Assembly: GCF_002224125.1 (NCBI RefSeq)
Contig: NZ_NCSM01000035.1
Location: 252,428 to 316,427, forward strand
Direction: 5' to 3'
From: Streptomyces sp. NBS 14/10
GTDB lineage: Bacteria > Actinomycetota > Actinomycetes > Streptomycetales > Streptomycetaceae
DNA: 64,000 nucleotides
Positions 7,971 through 16,949 of the stretch are shown here, one piece after another. Positions within the stretch are counted from its first letter, which is position 1. Each line of letters starts with the position of its first letter. Made by a program: the position numbers and the translations under genes. The notes beneath the pieces were generated by a model that saw only the letters and a list, made by a program, of their open reading frames with translations, was not told the DNA's origin and did no database searches.

Positions 7971-10556
7971 CTACGCCCCGCCCTCCGTGGCTGCCGCCTC
8001 CTCCTGGGCCCGCTGGACGTGCAGCGCCCGGCGCAGATCGTCGAGTTCGTCGGCGAAGCGGCGGCGCAGCGTCGGGGGCACGGACGGGGCGTCGGCGCTC
8101 AGGCACTCCTCCCCCAGCCGCAGGGTCGTCTCGTCCACCGTCGTGGGGAAGCCCCAGCGGGCGACCGAGTCGGCGATGGCCGGGCCGCGGCGGACGGCCA
8201 GGTCGACGGCGGCCGGGAAGTAGCCGTGGACGTACTCGGCGAGGAGGGCGTGCTGCTCGGGCTGCCAGAAGCCCAGGGCCGTCGCGGTGATGAGGTAGTT
8301 GGACAGCTCCGGGCCGTCGGCCTCGAAGAGCGCGGCCCAGGCGGCGCGCTTGGCCTCGGCGTCGGGGAGCGCGGCGCGGCAGCGGGCCGCGCCCTCCTGG
8401 CCGGTGGCGCTGGAGTCACGGGCGAGCTCGGCGTCGATATCGGCCGGGGTGACGGCGCCGAGGACGGCGAGGCGCCGGAGGACCTGCCAGCGCAGCTCGG
8501 GGTCGAGGTCCGGGCCGCCGGGGACGGTGTCGCGGCCGAGCCAGTCGCTCAGCTCGGCGGCCGAGGTGGCGCTGTCGACGAGGGTGCGCACGGCGGCGAG
8601 CCGCAGCCCGGGCCCTGAGCCGTCCTCGGTGCGGCGCAGCAGATCGCGGCAGGTGGCGGAGATGGTGGCGAGGGCGGCGGCGCGCTTGTGGGCGGGGAGG
8701 TAGCGGTCGGCGATCTGGGTGCGGGCGAAGGCGAGGACGCCCTGGACGATCGCTATGTCGGTCTCGTGCGGGAGATGGGCGCGGGCGGCGTCGAGGTAGG
8801 CGCCGGGCGGCAGTTCACCGTCGCGCACCATATCGCGCGCGGCGTTCCAGACGACGGCGCGGCTGAGCGCGTCGGGGAGGCCGGACAGGGAGCGCAGGGC
8901 GGTCTTCCAGGATCCGGGGTCCAGCCGGATCTTGGCGTAGGTGAGGTCGCTGTCGTTGAGGAGCAGCAGGTCGGGGCGGGGGCCGGTGAACGGGAGGGTC
9001 AGCGGGGAGCCGTCGGTCAGCTCGGCCTCGACCCGGTCGCGCAGTACGAGCTTGTGAGGGGCGGCGGGCTCGTGGTCGTACAGGCCGATGGCGATGCGGT
9101 GCGGGCGGCTGATGCCGCTGTCAGCTGTGCCGCTTCCCTTGTGGTGGATCTCGGCCGTCCACTGGCCGCCGCTGGTGGTGATCGCCGGCGTGAGGGTGTC
9201 CACGCCGTCGGTGCGCAGCCAGCGGTCGGCCCAGGCGTGCACATCCCGGCCGGACGCCTCGGCTAGGGAGTCGATGAAGTCGGCGAGGGTGGCGTTGCCG
9301 AAGCGGTGCCGGGCGAAGTGGTTGTTGATGCCGTCGAGGAAGTTCTTCTCACCGAGCCAGGCGACGAGTTGGCGCAGCGCGGAGGCGCCCTTGGCGTAGG
9401 AGATGCCGTCGAAGTTGAGGCGGGCGGCGGCGGTGTCGGGGACCTGCTCGGGCGTGGGGGCCACGGGGTGGGTGGAGGGGCGCTGGTCGGCGTCGTAGCC
9501 CCAGTTCTTGCGGCGCACGCCGAAGTCGGCCCAGGTGTCGGTGTAGCGGGTGGTCTCGGTGAGGGTCTGGTAGCCCATGTACTCGGCGAACGACTCGTTC
9601 AGCCAGATGTCGTCCCACCACTCCATGGTGACCAGGTCGCCGAACCACATATGGGCCATCTCGTGGGCGATGACCATCGCGCGGGTCTGCCGTTCGGCGT
9701 CGGTGACGGCGGAGCGGTAGATGAATTCGTCGCGGAAGGTGACGAGGCCGGGGTTCTCCATGGCGCCGGAGTTGAACTCCGGGACGAACGCCTGGTCGTA
9801 GGAGTCGAAGGGGTACGGCTCGTCGAAGATCTCGTGGTAGCGGTCGAAGCAGCGACGGGTGATGTCGAAGAGTTCGTCGGCGTCGGCCTCCAGGTACGGC
9901 GCGAGGGAGCGGCGTACGTGCAGGCCGAAGGGCAGCCCGGCGTGCTCGGTGCGCACCGAGTGGTACGGCCCGGCGGCCAGCGCGAGCAGGTAGGTGCTGA
10001 TGGGCGGGGTGGGCGCGAGCTGCCAGCGGCCCTCGTGCGGTTCGCCGACGCGGGTGGCGATGCCGTTGCCGAGGACGGTCCACTCGGGCGGGGCGGTGAC
10101 GTGCACCTCGAAGACGGCCTTGAGGTCCGGCTGGTCGAAGCCGACGAAGACGTCGTTGGCGTCGGACATACAGCACATGGTGTAGAGGTACGTCTCCCCG
10201 TCGGCGGGGTCGGTGAAGCGGTGCATGCCCTCGCCGGTGCGGGAGTAGCGCATGTCCGTCTCGACGCGCAGCTCGTGCTCGCCCTCGGCGAGCCCGGTGA
10301 GCGGCAGCCGCCCGTCGGCGATCACCTCGTCGGCATTGTCGAGGGGGAGCTCCTGGCCGTCGAGCACAATGCGGTGCAGGGCGGCAGGCATGAGCTCGGC
10401 GAAGGTGTCCACGTCCGGCTGGCGCGCGCTGAAGCGAATGGTGGTGGTTGAACCGAAGATCTCGTCGCCACGGGTCAGGTCGAGGTCCAGGGTGTAGTGA
10501 TGGACCTCGATGAGGCGAGCTCGGGTCTGCGCTTCGTCGCGCGTCAGTACGGACAT
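7971..10556 (-). CDS. pepN: Aminopeptidase N (M1 family)
   Basis: Zinc aminopeptidase removing N-terminal residues from peptides, presumably cytoplasmic because no signal peptide is visible. The 861-residue length is normal for actinobacterial PepN. The exopeptidase motif GAMEN lies within FNSGAMENPGLVTF near residue 260; the zinc site is HEMAH near residues 296-300 with the third ligand Glu in NESFAEYMGY about 19 residues later. The C-terminal half is the helical ERAP1-like domain. The ATG at 10554-10556 gives the usual MSVLTRDEAQ-type actinobacterial start. The gene stands alone; its 3' end abuts the repeat block. Confidence 0.96.
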   Translation of the reverse strand: MSVLTRDEAQTRARLIEVHHYTLDLDLTRGDEIFGSTTTIRFSARQPDVDTFAELMPAALHRIVLDGQELPLDNADEVIADGRLPLTGLAEGEHELRVETDMRYSRTGEGMHRFTDPADGETYLYTMCCMSDANDVFVGFDQPDLKAVFEVHVTAPPEWTVLGNGIATRVGEPHEGRWQLAPTPPISTYLLALAAGPYHSVRTEHAGLPFGLHVRRSLAPYLEADADELFDITRRCFDRYHEIFDEPYPFDSYDQAFVPEFNSGAMENPGLVTFRDEFIYRSAVTDAERQTRAMVIAHEMAHMWFGDLVTMEWWDDIWLNESFAEYMGYQTLTETTRYTDTWADFGVRRKNWGYDADQRPSTHPVAPTPEQVPDTAAARLNFDGISYAKGASALRQLVAWLGEKNFLDGINNHFARHRFGNATLADFIDSLAEASGRDVHAWADRWLRTDGVDTLTPAITTSGGQWTAEIHHKGSGTADSGISRPHRIAIGLYDHEPAAPHKLVLRDRVEAELTDGSPLTLPFTGPRPDLLLLNDSDLTYAKIRLDPGSWKTALRSLSGLPDALSRAVVWNAARDMVRDGELPPGAYLDAARAHLPHETDIAIVQGVLAFARTQIADRYLPAHKRAAALATISATCRDLLRRTEDGSGPGLRLAAVRTLVDSATSAAELSDWLGRDTVPGGPDLDPELRWQVLRRLAVLGAVTPADIDAELARDSSATGQEGAARCRAALPDAEAKRAAWAALFEADGPELSNYLITATALGFWQPEQHALLAEYVHGYFPAAVDLAVRRGPAIADSVARWGFPTTVDETTLRLGEECLSADAPSVPPTLRRRFADELDDLRRALHVQRAQEEAAATEGGA

Positions 10557-10721
10557 GGAGACATGCTGCCCTACTGCCTGCGGACGTCACACGCCCGGGA
10601 AGAGGTTGCGCGGCGCGGTGCGGTTCTGTGTGGATTTGGGGGTGTGCGCCGGGGGATGCGGCCTTCCCCTCCGCCCGGCGCCCCGGACCGCGCCCCTTTG
10701 ACGGCAGGCCCTGGGCAGTCC

Positions 10722-11030
10722 TCAGGAGCGCGCGATCGTCTCGTGGTGGCGGATGACCTCCGCGATGATGAAGTTGAGCAGCTTCTCCGCGAAGGCCGGG
10801 TCGAGCTTGGCGCTCTCCGCGAGGTCGCGGAGCCGCTTGATCTGGCGGGCCTCCCGGGCCGGGTCGGCCGGGGGGAGCTTGTGCTCGGCCTTGAGGTAGC
10901 CGACCTGCTGGGTGGCCTTGAAGCGCTCGGCCAGCATATGGACCACGGCCGCGTCGATGTTGTCGATGGAGTCGCGCAGCCGGGTCAGCTCGGCGCGGAC
11001 GGACTCGTCGATCTCGTCGTTGGTGCTCAT
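10722..11030 (-). CDS. Chorismate mutase, AroQ class
   Basis: Converts chorismate to prephenate, the entry to Phe and Tyr synthesis. The product is small (102 aa) and all-helical: LRDSIDNIDAAVVHMLAERF is the first AroQ helix, with the conserved Arg in LTRLRDSID and Lys in QVGYLKAEHK. DPAREARQIKRL follows, and the C-terminus ends EVIRHHETIARS. I prefer the ATG at 11028-11030; another ATG 14 codons earlier (11072) would add a Thr/Glu-rich stretch not typical of the family. No prephenate dehydratase or regulatory domain is attached. Confidence 0.9.
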   Translation of the reverse strand: MSTNDEIDESVRAELTRLRDSIDNIDAAVVHMLAERFKATQQVGYLKAEHKLPPADPAREARQIKRLRDLAESAKLDPAFAEKLLNFIIAEVIRHHETIARS

Positions 11031-11185
11031 GGTGGCGGCCCCGTCGGTCCCCTCGGTCTCGGTTTGCGTCATGACAAGTGACCCTATGCGGCCCGGGGCG
11101 CTGCTGTGACCAAGGGACCAGTGGGTGGACCGGGGCGAGAGTCCGGCGTGGGGTCCGGAGCGGGGATCCGGGTCAGGGTCGCGAA

Positions 11186-11233
11186 GACCGCCCCCGGCCC
11201 CTGTGGGGGGTTGGGGAGGGGCCGAAGGCGGTC
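11186..11233. promoter_or_regulatory. Imperfect hairpin in a divergent intergenic region
   Basis: GACCGCC at 11186-11192 pairs with GGCGGTC at 11227-11233, and GGCCCC inside pairs with GGGGCC, leaving a G-rich loop. It lies between the chorismate mutase and VOC genes, which diverge. Function unknown; an operator or leader structure are both possible. Confidence 0.35.
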
Positions 11234-11353
11234 GTTCCCCTTGGAGTGCTCTCCCCGGTCGAGCCCTCCACCGTGGAGGAGTGGGTTTATGGACCCAGAG
11301 GTTCCATCTGTGTGCGGTTTTCCTCGGCGCGCCTCGCGCCTATCGTCGGGGGC

Positions 11354-11731
11354 ATGATTGCGAAGCTCCAGTGCACCGTCATCGACTGCCCCGACCCCAT
11401 AGCGCTGGCCGGTTTCTACGCCGAGATCCTGGGCTGGAGAGTGGACGCGGACAAGCCGGAGTGGGTGTGGCTCATCTCTCCGGACGGCCAGCGGTTCGCC
11501 TTCCAGGCGGCCCCCGACCACAAGCCGCCGCGCTGGCCGGACCCGGACCATCCGCAACAGTTCCATCTGGACTTCGACGTGGACACGATCGAGGACGTGG
11601 AGCGAGCGCAGCGGGAGGTGATCGCTCTGGGCGCGACCTTCCTGCACGACAGCGGCGGCGAGCGGTCGGGGTTCCGGGTCTTCAGCGACCCCGCCGGGCA
11701 TCCTTTCTGCCTCTGCTACCGGCAGAGCTGA
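11354..11731 (+). CDS. VOC superfamily (glyoxalase-like) protein
   Basis: Single-domain protein of 125 residues built of two beta-alpha-beta-beta-beta repeats, as in glyoxalase/bleomycin-resistance/dioxygenase proteins. MIAKLQCTVIDCPDPIALAGFYAEILGW is the usual first module (only 20 residues needed: CTVIDCPDPIALAGFYAEIL). FHLDFDVDTIEDVERA and FSDPAGHPFCLCY are the second-module landmarks; the DPAGHPFCL ending is typical of the Streptomyces VOC subgroup with no known substrate. The ATG at 11354 is the first plausible start. It converges with the trypsin gene, with two hairpins between them. Confidence 0.88.
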   Translation: MIAKLQCTVIDCPDPIALAGFYAEILGWRVDADKPEWVWLISPDGQRFAFQAAPDHKPPRWPDPDHPQQFHLDFDVDTIEDVERAQREVIALGATFLHDSGGERSGFRVFSDPAGHPFCLCYRQS

Positions 11732-11753
11732 GCGGCGGCGGCGCGCAGCGCAG

Positions 11754-11779
11754 CGCCCCTGGCGGACACGCCAGGGGCG
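11754..11779. terminator. Bidirectional terminator hairpin 1
   Basis: A perfect 11-bp stem (CGCCCCTGGCG, 4-nt loop GACA, then its reverse complement) lies between the convergent VOC and trypsin genes. There is no U-tract on either strand, as is common in Streptomyces. Confidence 0.75.
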
Positions 11780-11783
11780 AATG

Positions 11784-11810
11784 CCGGGGCCGGCGGGGAG
11801 CCGGCCCCGG
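11784..11810. terminator. Bidirectional terminator hairpin 2
   Basis: A second perfect 11-bp stem (CCGGGGCCGGC, 5-nt loop, reverse complement) starts 4 bp after the first. It ends 9 bp before the trypsin stop codon and so probably terminates the trypsin transcript. Confidence 0.7.
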
Positions 11811-11819
11811 GGCGGTGGG

Positions 11820-12683
<864 letters not shown>

Positions 12684-12854
12684 TCATGCCAAGCAGCGTT
12701 GCGATTATCTGGACGCACCGATCGGCCTGACAAGGGTCGCTTTCCGGCCACACCCGTCGGCCACACCGACCGGCCCGGCCTGCGGCGCGACCGGGTCCGG
12801 GGCCCGTAGAGTTGAATCAGGGGGCACGGCGGACGACGGCTACGGGGTGACGGC

Positions 12855-13751
12855 GTGGCGGCACCGGGCAGCGACATCGAGCACGGATTCCCGCACCTGG
12901 ACACCGTCCGGGCCGCGCTCACCGCGCTCTACAAGCGGCTGTCGTACGACGGGGTGCGGACCTACGAGCTGAGCGTGGCCCCCGGCGATGTGGCCTTCTG
13001 CGACCAGGACGATCTCTACCTCGGCGTCCAGCGCGTCGCCCGGGTCATGGTGCGGCAGCTGCGCCTCCCGGACGCGCGCATGATCGTCAGCTTCCGCGAG
13101 ATGCGGCACGCGGGAAACATCGAGCTGGCCGCCGGACCGGAGTACTTCATCGAGCTCAACTCCCGCTTCAAGACCCACCGCCGGGACATCGGCGCGGCCC
13201 TCGCCCACGAGGTCACCCACGTCTATCTGCACCGGCTCGATCTGTCGTTCCCCGGCACCCGTGCCAACGAGATCCTCACCGACACCACCGCCGCCTACCT
13301 CGGCGCGGGCTGGCTGCTGCTCGACGCGTTCCGCCAGGACTCCGTCTCCAGCCAGAAGCTCGGCTATCTGACCCCGGAGGAGTTCGGATACGTGCTGGCC
13401 AAGCGGGCGCTGGCGTTCGGCGAGGACCCCGCCATCTGGTTCACCAGCCCGCAGGCGTACGAGGCGTACGGCAAGGGCCTGGACATGGCGCGCGGCGACG
13501 AGCGGCAGCCGCCGCTGGCCGCGAGCGGCTGGGCGGGCCGCCGCCGCTATGCGCGGGACCGCCGGTTCGCGCAGGCCGACCCCGAGGCGCCGCCGCCGGC
13601 CGGCCCGGCCGGATACGCCTTCGAAAGCGGCTCCCCGCTGCGCGTCTCCTTCCCCTGCCCGACCTGCCGGCAGCGCATCCGGGTCCCGGTGCGCGGCCGG
13701 ATGCGGGCCCGCTGCGGGCTGTGCCGCACGGTGCTGGAGTGCGACACCTGA
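12855..13751 (+). CDS. HExxH-motif protein with C-terminal zinc ribbon, function unknown
   Basis: I do not recognise a named family. The 298-residue product has HEVTHVYLHRL near residue 122, an HExxH gluzincin-type metal site, followed about 20 residues on by NEILTDTTAAYLGAG, where Glu or Asp could be the third ligand as in M48- or ImmA-like peptidases. The C-terminus (about 258-296) is a zinc ribbon with CPTC and CGLC plus one further Cys. There is no signal peptide or membrane segment, so a cytoplasmic metallopeptidase or relic is plausible. Start GTG at 12855; no strong ribosome-binding site is seen. It lies just before a PPOX-class gene on the same strand. Confidence 0.75.
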   Translation: MAAPGSDIEHGFPHLDTVRAALTALYKRLSYDGVRTYELSVAPGDVAFCDQDDLYLGVQRVARVMVRQLRLPDARMIVSFREMRHAGNIELAAGPEYFIELNSRFKTHRRDIGAALAHEVTHVYLHRLDLSFPGTRANEILTDTTAAYLGAGWLLLDAFRQDSVSSQKLGYLTPEEFGYVLAKRALAFGEDPAIWFTSPQAYEAYGKGLDMARGDERQPPLAASGWAGRRRYARDRRFAQADPEAPPPAGPAGYAFESGSPLRVSFPCPTCRQRIRVPVRGRMRARCGLCRTVLECDT

Positions 13752-13796
13752 CCGGTGCATGCCGCACCGCGCGTCCGACACCGTAGGCTCGGCCGC

Positions 13797-14270
13797 ATGA
13801 GCCCCTCCATCGCCACCAACACCCGGGTCGGCCGCGACGAACTGCTGGAATTCGTACGGCCCCGCCACCGCGCCATCCTGATGACCCGCCGGGCCGACGG
13901 CTCGCCGCAGGCCTCGCCGCTGACGTGCGGCGTCGACGACGCGGGGCGCGTCGTCGTGTCGACCTACCCCGAGCGCGCCAAGGTCCGCAACGTACGGCGC
14001 GAGGCGGCCGTCAGCATCATGGTGCTCTCCGACGAGTGGAACGGGCCGTGGGTGCAGATCGACGGCACCGCCGAGGTGATCGACACCCCCGAGTCCGTGG
14101 AGCCGCTGGTCGAGTACTACCGCAATATCGCGGGCGAGCACCCGGACTGGGACGAGTACCGGGCCGCCATGGTCAAGCAGGGCAAGTCGCTGATCCGGAT
14201 CACCCCGGAGCGCTGGGGCCCGATCGCCACCGGCGGCTTCCCCGCCCGCCTGGTCGAGGACGAGAAGTAG
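13797..14270 (+). CDS. PPOX-class flavin/F420-dependent oxidoreductase
   Basis: Split-barrel protein of 157 residues in the pyridoxamine 5'-phosphate oxidase-like group, which in actinobacteria often uses coenzyme F420 (TIGR03618-type). The N-terminal RPRHRAILMTRRADGSPQ and SPLTCGVDDAGRVVVST strands are characteristic, followed by KVRNVRREAAVSIMVLSD and WVQIDGTAEVID, and the C-terminus ITPERWGPIATGGFPARL. Start ATG at 13797. Substrate unknown. Probably cytoplasmic and transcribed alone, ending at a strong hairpin. Confidence 0.88.
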   Translation: MSPSIATNTRVGRDELLEFVRPRHRAILMTRRADGSPQASPLTCGVDDAGRVVVSTYPERAKVRNVRREAAVSIMVLSDEWNGPWVQIDGTAEVIDTPESVEPLVEYYRNIAGEHPDWDEYRAAMVKQGKSLIRITPERWGPIATGGFPARLVEDEK

Positions 14271-14278
14271 GGGTCCGG

Positions 14279-14308
14279 GCGCGGCAGGTCCCCCGTGACC
14301 TGCCGCGC
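14279..14308. terminator. Terminator hairpin after the PPOX gene
   Basis: A perfect 12-bp stem, GCGCGGCAGGTC and its reverse complement, with a 6-nt loop begins 9 bp after the PPOX stop codon and lies between convergent genes. Confidence 0.75.
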
Positions 14309-14328
14309 CGGGTCAGCAGGCGCCGGGG

Positions 14329-14878
14329 TCAACAGGCGCCCGGGCGGGCGTAGAGGACGACCACCATCCCCCGGACCTCCCGCTCGGCGCAGCGGCGGAA
14401 GGAGCGGTCGAGCACGTCGCGCTTCATCCGCTCCTGCGGGGTGTCGTCCAGCGGCCGGCCAGGCGGGTCCATCACCACGGCGATCCGCTGGACGGTCAGC
14501 ATGCGGGCGCGGATACGGGGCGCGGGCAGTTCGATGCCGTGCAGGGTGCCGGAGGGCACCGCGTGCCGGGCCAGGGCCAGTTCCTTCAGGCCGCGGAACT
14601 CCCCCGGGCTCGACAGGATGGGCTCACGCCGCCGCGCGGGCATGAACAGCACCCCGTCCCCGGGCCGGGTCAGCTCCCGTACGGCGCGCGCCGCGGCCAT
14701 CGGGTCGTCCAGGCGGCTCTGCGGCGTCCGCAGCTGGATCGAGTACGGCAGCAGGGCTGCCACCGCGGCGGCGGCCAGCGCCGCGGCCACAGCCCTCGGA
14801 TACGGGACGGCGCGCAGCGCGGCCTCAAGACCGGCGCCCGCCAACAGGGCGAATCCGGCGTAGGAGGTGACGTCTAGT
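14329..14878 (-). pseudogene. C-terminal remnant of a GT-C-like membrane protein, cut by IS607
   Basis: About 180 codons of the 3' end of a gene whose 5' part is missing. The surviving peptide begins in a hydrophobic helix (YAGFALLAGAGLEAAL), has a second helix (AVAAALAAAAVAALLPY) and then a soluble tail with GDGVLFMPARRREPILSSP and DPPGRPLDD. This layout matches the end of polyprenyl-sugar-dependent (GT39/GT-C) glycosyltransferase-like membrane proteins of Streptomyces, but the family call is tentative. The frame runs straight into the left end of the IS607-type element, where the homology-like sequence stops. I could not find the missing N-terminal part on the far side of the element. Confidence 0.65.
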
Positions 14879-14909
14879 GGTGGATGATCCTTGCTCACTT
14901 GTGGTCAGC

Positions 14910-15512
14910 ATGTACCGGATCGGCGAGTTCGCGCAGCGCATTGGGCGTTCCCCTTCCACCGTGCGGCGGTGGGAGAGGGAAGGCCGTATCGTGGCGCGCC
15001 GAACCGCGTCCGGACAGCGGTACTTCACCGACGCCGACGTGCGCCGCGTCTTGCAGCCCGGCTTCGACGAGTCGGCTCGCAAGACGGTTGTGTACTGCCG
15101 GGTATCCGCGCCTGGGCAGAAGGGCCACCTCGCCGCGCAGGTGGAGGCGATGGAGGAGTTCTGCCGGGGCCGGGGCCTTGCTGTCGACGAGTGGGTTCGC
15201 GAGGTCGGCGACGGCATGAACCTGCGACGGAAGAAGTTCCTCGCTCTGATGGACGCGATTGAGCGGGGTGAAGTCGGCACGCTGGTCATCGCACACAAGG
15301 ACCGGCTTGCCCGGTTCGGCTTCGAGTACCTGGAACACGTCGCGGGCAAGAACGGCTGCGAGATCATCGTGGCGAACCAGGAGTCGCTGTCTCCGCAAGA
15401 AGAGATGGTGCAGGACCTTCTGGCGATCGTGCACACCTTCTCCCGCCGCCTGTACGGTCTGCGCCGCTACGAGAAGACACTCAAGGACGAACTTGCCGGT
15501 GGTGGCCGGTGA
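14910..15512 (+). CDS. tnpA: IS607-type serine transposase TnpA
   Basis: 200-residue recombinase that moves the element. The N-terminal MerR-like winged helix (MYRIGEFAQRIGRSPSTVRR, residues 1-20) binds the element ends; the resolvase domain begins near residue 58. Its nucleophile is Ser66 in VVYCRVSAPGQ. The RKKFLALMDAIERGEVGTLV and HKDRLARFGFEY segments carry the conserved catalytic arginines. The C-terminus ends in the helical LLAIVHTFSRRLYGLRRYEKTLKD segment (quoted here only as FSRRLYGLRRYEKTL). Start ATG at 14910; a GTG-rich leader upstream offers alternatives. It overlaps tnpB by 4 nt (GTGA). Confidence 0.93.
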   Translation: MYRIGEFAQRIGRSPSTVRRWEREGRIVARRTASGQRYFTDADVRRVLQPGFDESARKTVVYCRVSAPGQKGHLAAQVEAMEEFCRGRGLAVDEWVREVGDGMNLRRKKFLALMDAIERGEVGTLVIAHKDRLARFGFEYLEHVAGKNGCEIIVANQESLSPQEEMVQDLLAIVHTFSRRLYGLRRYEKTLKDELAGGGR

Positions 15513-16949
15513 AAGTCACACGCGTCGCCTACTCGAAGAACCTCAACCACGGTAAGTACGCGCAGCTCGAAGAACAGGCCGTCCGCCTCGGCCGGGTACG
15601 TTAGCTGGCGTGGCGCCAGTACGGCTCCGTAGCCGGTGTCGGCATCAAAGACCGCACCATCCGGGACCAGTGGATGGCCGATGGTACGGCGACCAGCTTC
15701 GGGCTGCTGGCGAACGCATGGGGCGAACGCATGGAAGGAGACCGTGCGGGATGCGGTCGCCGACATCACCGCCAACCGTGAGGCCGCCAAGACAAAAGTC
15801 CGGCGAGCTATCAGCAGGCTGGACATCTCTGACGCCGAGAAGAAGCGCCTGTACACGGCGCTGAAGCGCGACCAGTGGACGAGCGAGCCATACCTGCGCC
15901 GGATGATGCGTAAGCACTGGCGGCGGGGCAGGAACAAGACCGCGAATCAGATCGTCGTACGCTGCGATCAGTACCGCACTTTCACCCTGGGCCCGGGCGG
16001 AAACGTCTGGCTCGCGGTGCCCGGACTCCAGCGACGCCAGCTGGTCAAGATTCCTCTGAGCACCACCATTGCCCCCACGGGCACACTCAGGCTGATCCTC
16101 CGGTCGGGCCGGGTCGAGGTGCACTACGCCATCGACACAGCCGGCATGAAGTCCTCCCAGAGGCCCTGCGGCACCCGGAAGGTCGGCGTGGACAAGGGCT
16201 ACACCGAGGCCCTCACCGACTCCGACGGCGAGCACCACGGCACCGAGCTCGGCGAACTCCTCACCAGCGAGTCGGACTACCGCAAGGTCAAGGGACAGCG
16301 GCGGGCCAAGCTCCGCGCTGTCGCGGAGAAGGCAGAGAAACGCGGCGACCCGGCGAAAGCGAAGCGGATCAGGGACAACAACCTCGGCACCATCAAGCGC
16401 GACCGCCGGACAACGGCATGGAAGTGCCGGGTGCGTGACATCACGTTCAAGGCCGTGCACGCGGTCGTTGACAAGGCCAACATCATCGTGGCCGAAGACC
16501 TGACGAAGACGTTCTCCAGCCGGAAGCAGCTGGGAAAGAACACCAACCGGCGCCTGGCTGCCTGGACCAAGGGCATCACAGCCGAGGCGCTGTCGGCTGT
16601 GTCGGGCCGCAGAGGTTCTGCGGTGCGGCTGGTCAACGCTGCCTATACCTCGCAAGCCGTCCCCTTCACGGACATCCTCGGTGTCCGCAAAGGGGACCGG
16701 CTTTACTGCACCGAGTGCGGGACGGTATGGCAAGCAGACCACGCCGGAGCGATCAACATCGAGCAGCGAGACGGTGACCCCGACATCACCCTGTATACCC
16801 CGCACACGCGGGTGAAGCAGATCCTGTTCGATCGCGCCGATCGCCAACGGTCCGAACTGCTCTTGGACCAGGACTCCAGCACCCGTCAACTCTGCCGGTG
16901 CGGAGAGCGAATTATCCGACCTCGATGCTCAACTCCGAGCAATGAATAG
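15509..16949 (+). pseudogene. tnpB: TnpB RNA-guided nuclease gene, broken by a stop codon and a 13-bp duplication
   Basis: TnpB is the RuvC-type, RNA-guided nuclease related to Cas12. Translation from GTG 15509 gives VKVTRVAYSKNLN, the usual start, then meets an in-frame TAG at 15602-15604 (codon 32). Reading through, it continues WRQYGSVAGVGIKDRTIRDQ until two perfect 13-bp copies (15709-15721 and 15722-15734) shift the frame; removing one copy restores GLLANAWKETVRDAVADI. The downstream frame keeps the RuvC residues: Asp in VGVDKGYTE, Glu in IIVAEDL and Asp in WQADHAGAINI. Only one CxxC of the zinc finger is seen (CTEC). A shorter product from an internal start near 15636 would begin with non-homologous residues. 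Confidence 0.85.
15709..15734 (+). repeat. 13-bp tandem duplication inside tnpB
   Basis: GGCGAACGCATGG occurs twice back to back. Because 13 is not a multiple of 3 it shifts the reading frame. The single-copy reading matches the expected TnpB protein, so this is a derived mutation. Confidence 0.9.

Larger units (their letters stand above)
14880..16949 (+). mobile_element. IS607-family insertion sequence (tnpA intact, tnpB broken)
   Basis: Two plus-strand genes in the order serine transposase tnpA then tnpB, overlapping by 4 nt, define an IS607-type element. These elements use a serine recombinase through a circular intermediate and have neither terminal inverted repeats nor target duplications, so the ends cannot be fixed from the sequence. 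I place the left end at about 14870-14885, where the host membrane-protein frame is cut, and the right end soon after the tnpB stop. The tnpB gene has two inactivating lesions; tnpA appears complete, so the element might still move. Confidence 0.8.
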
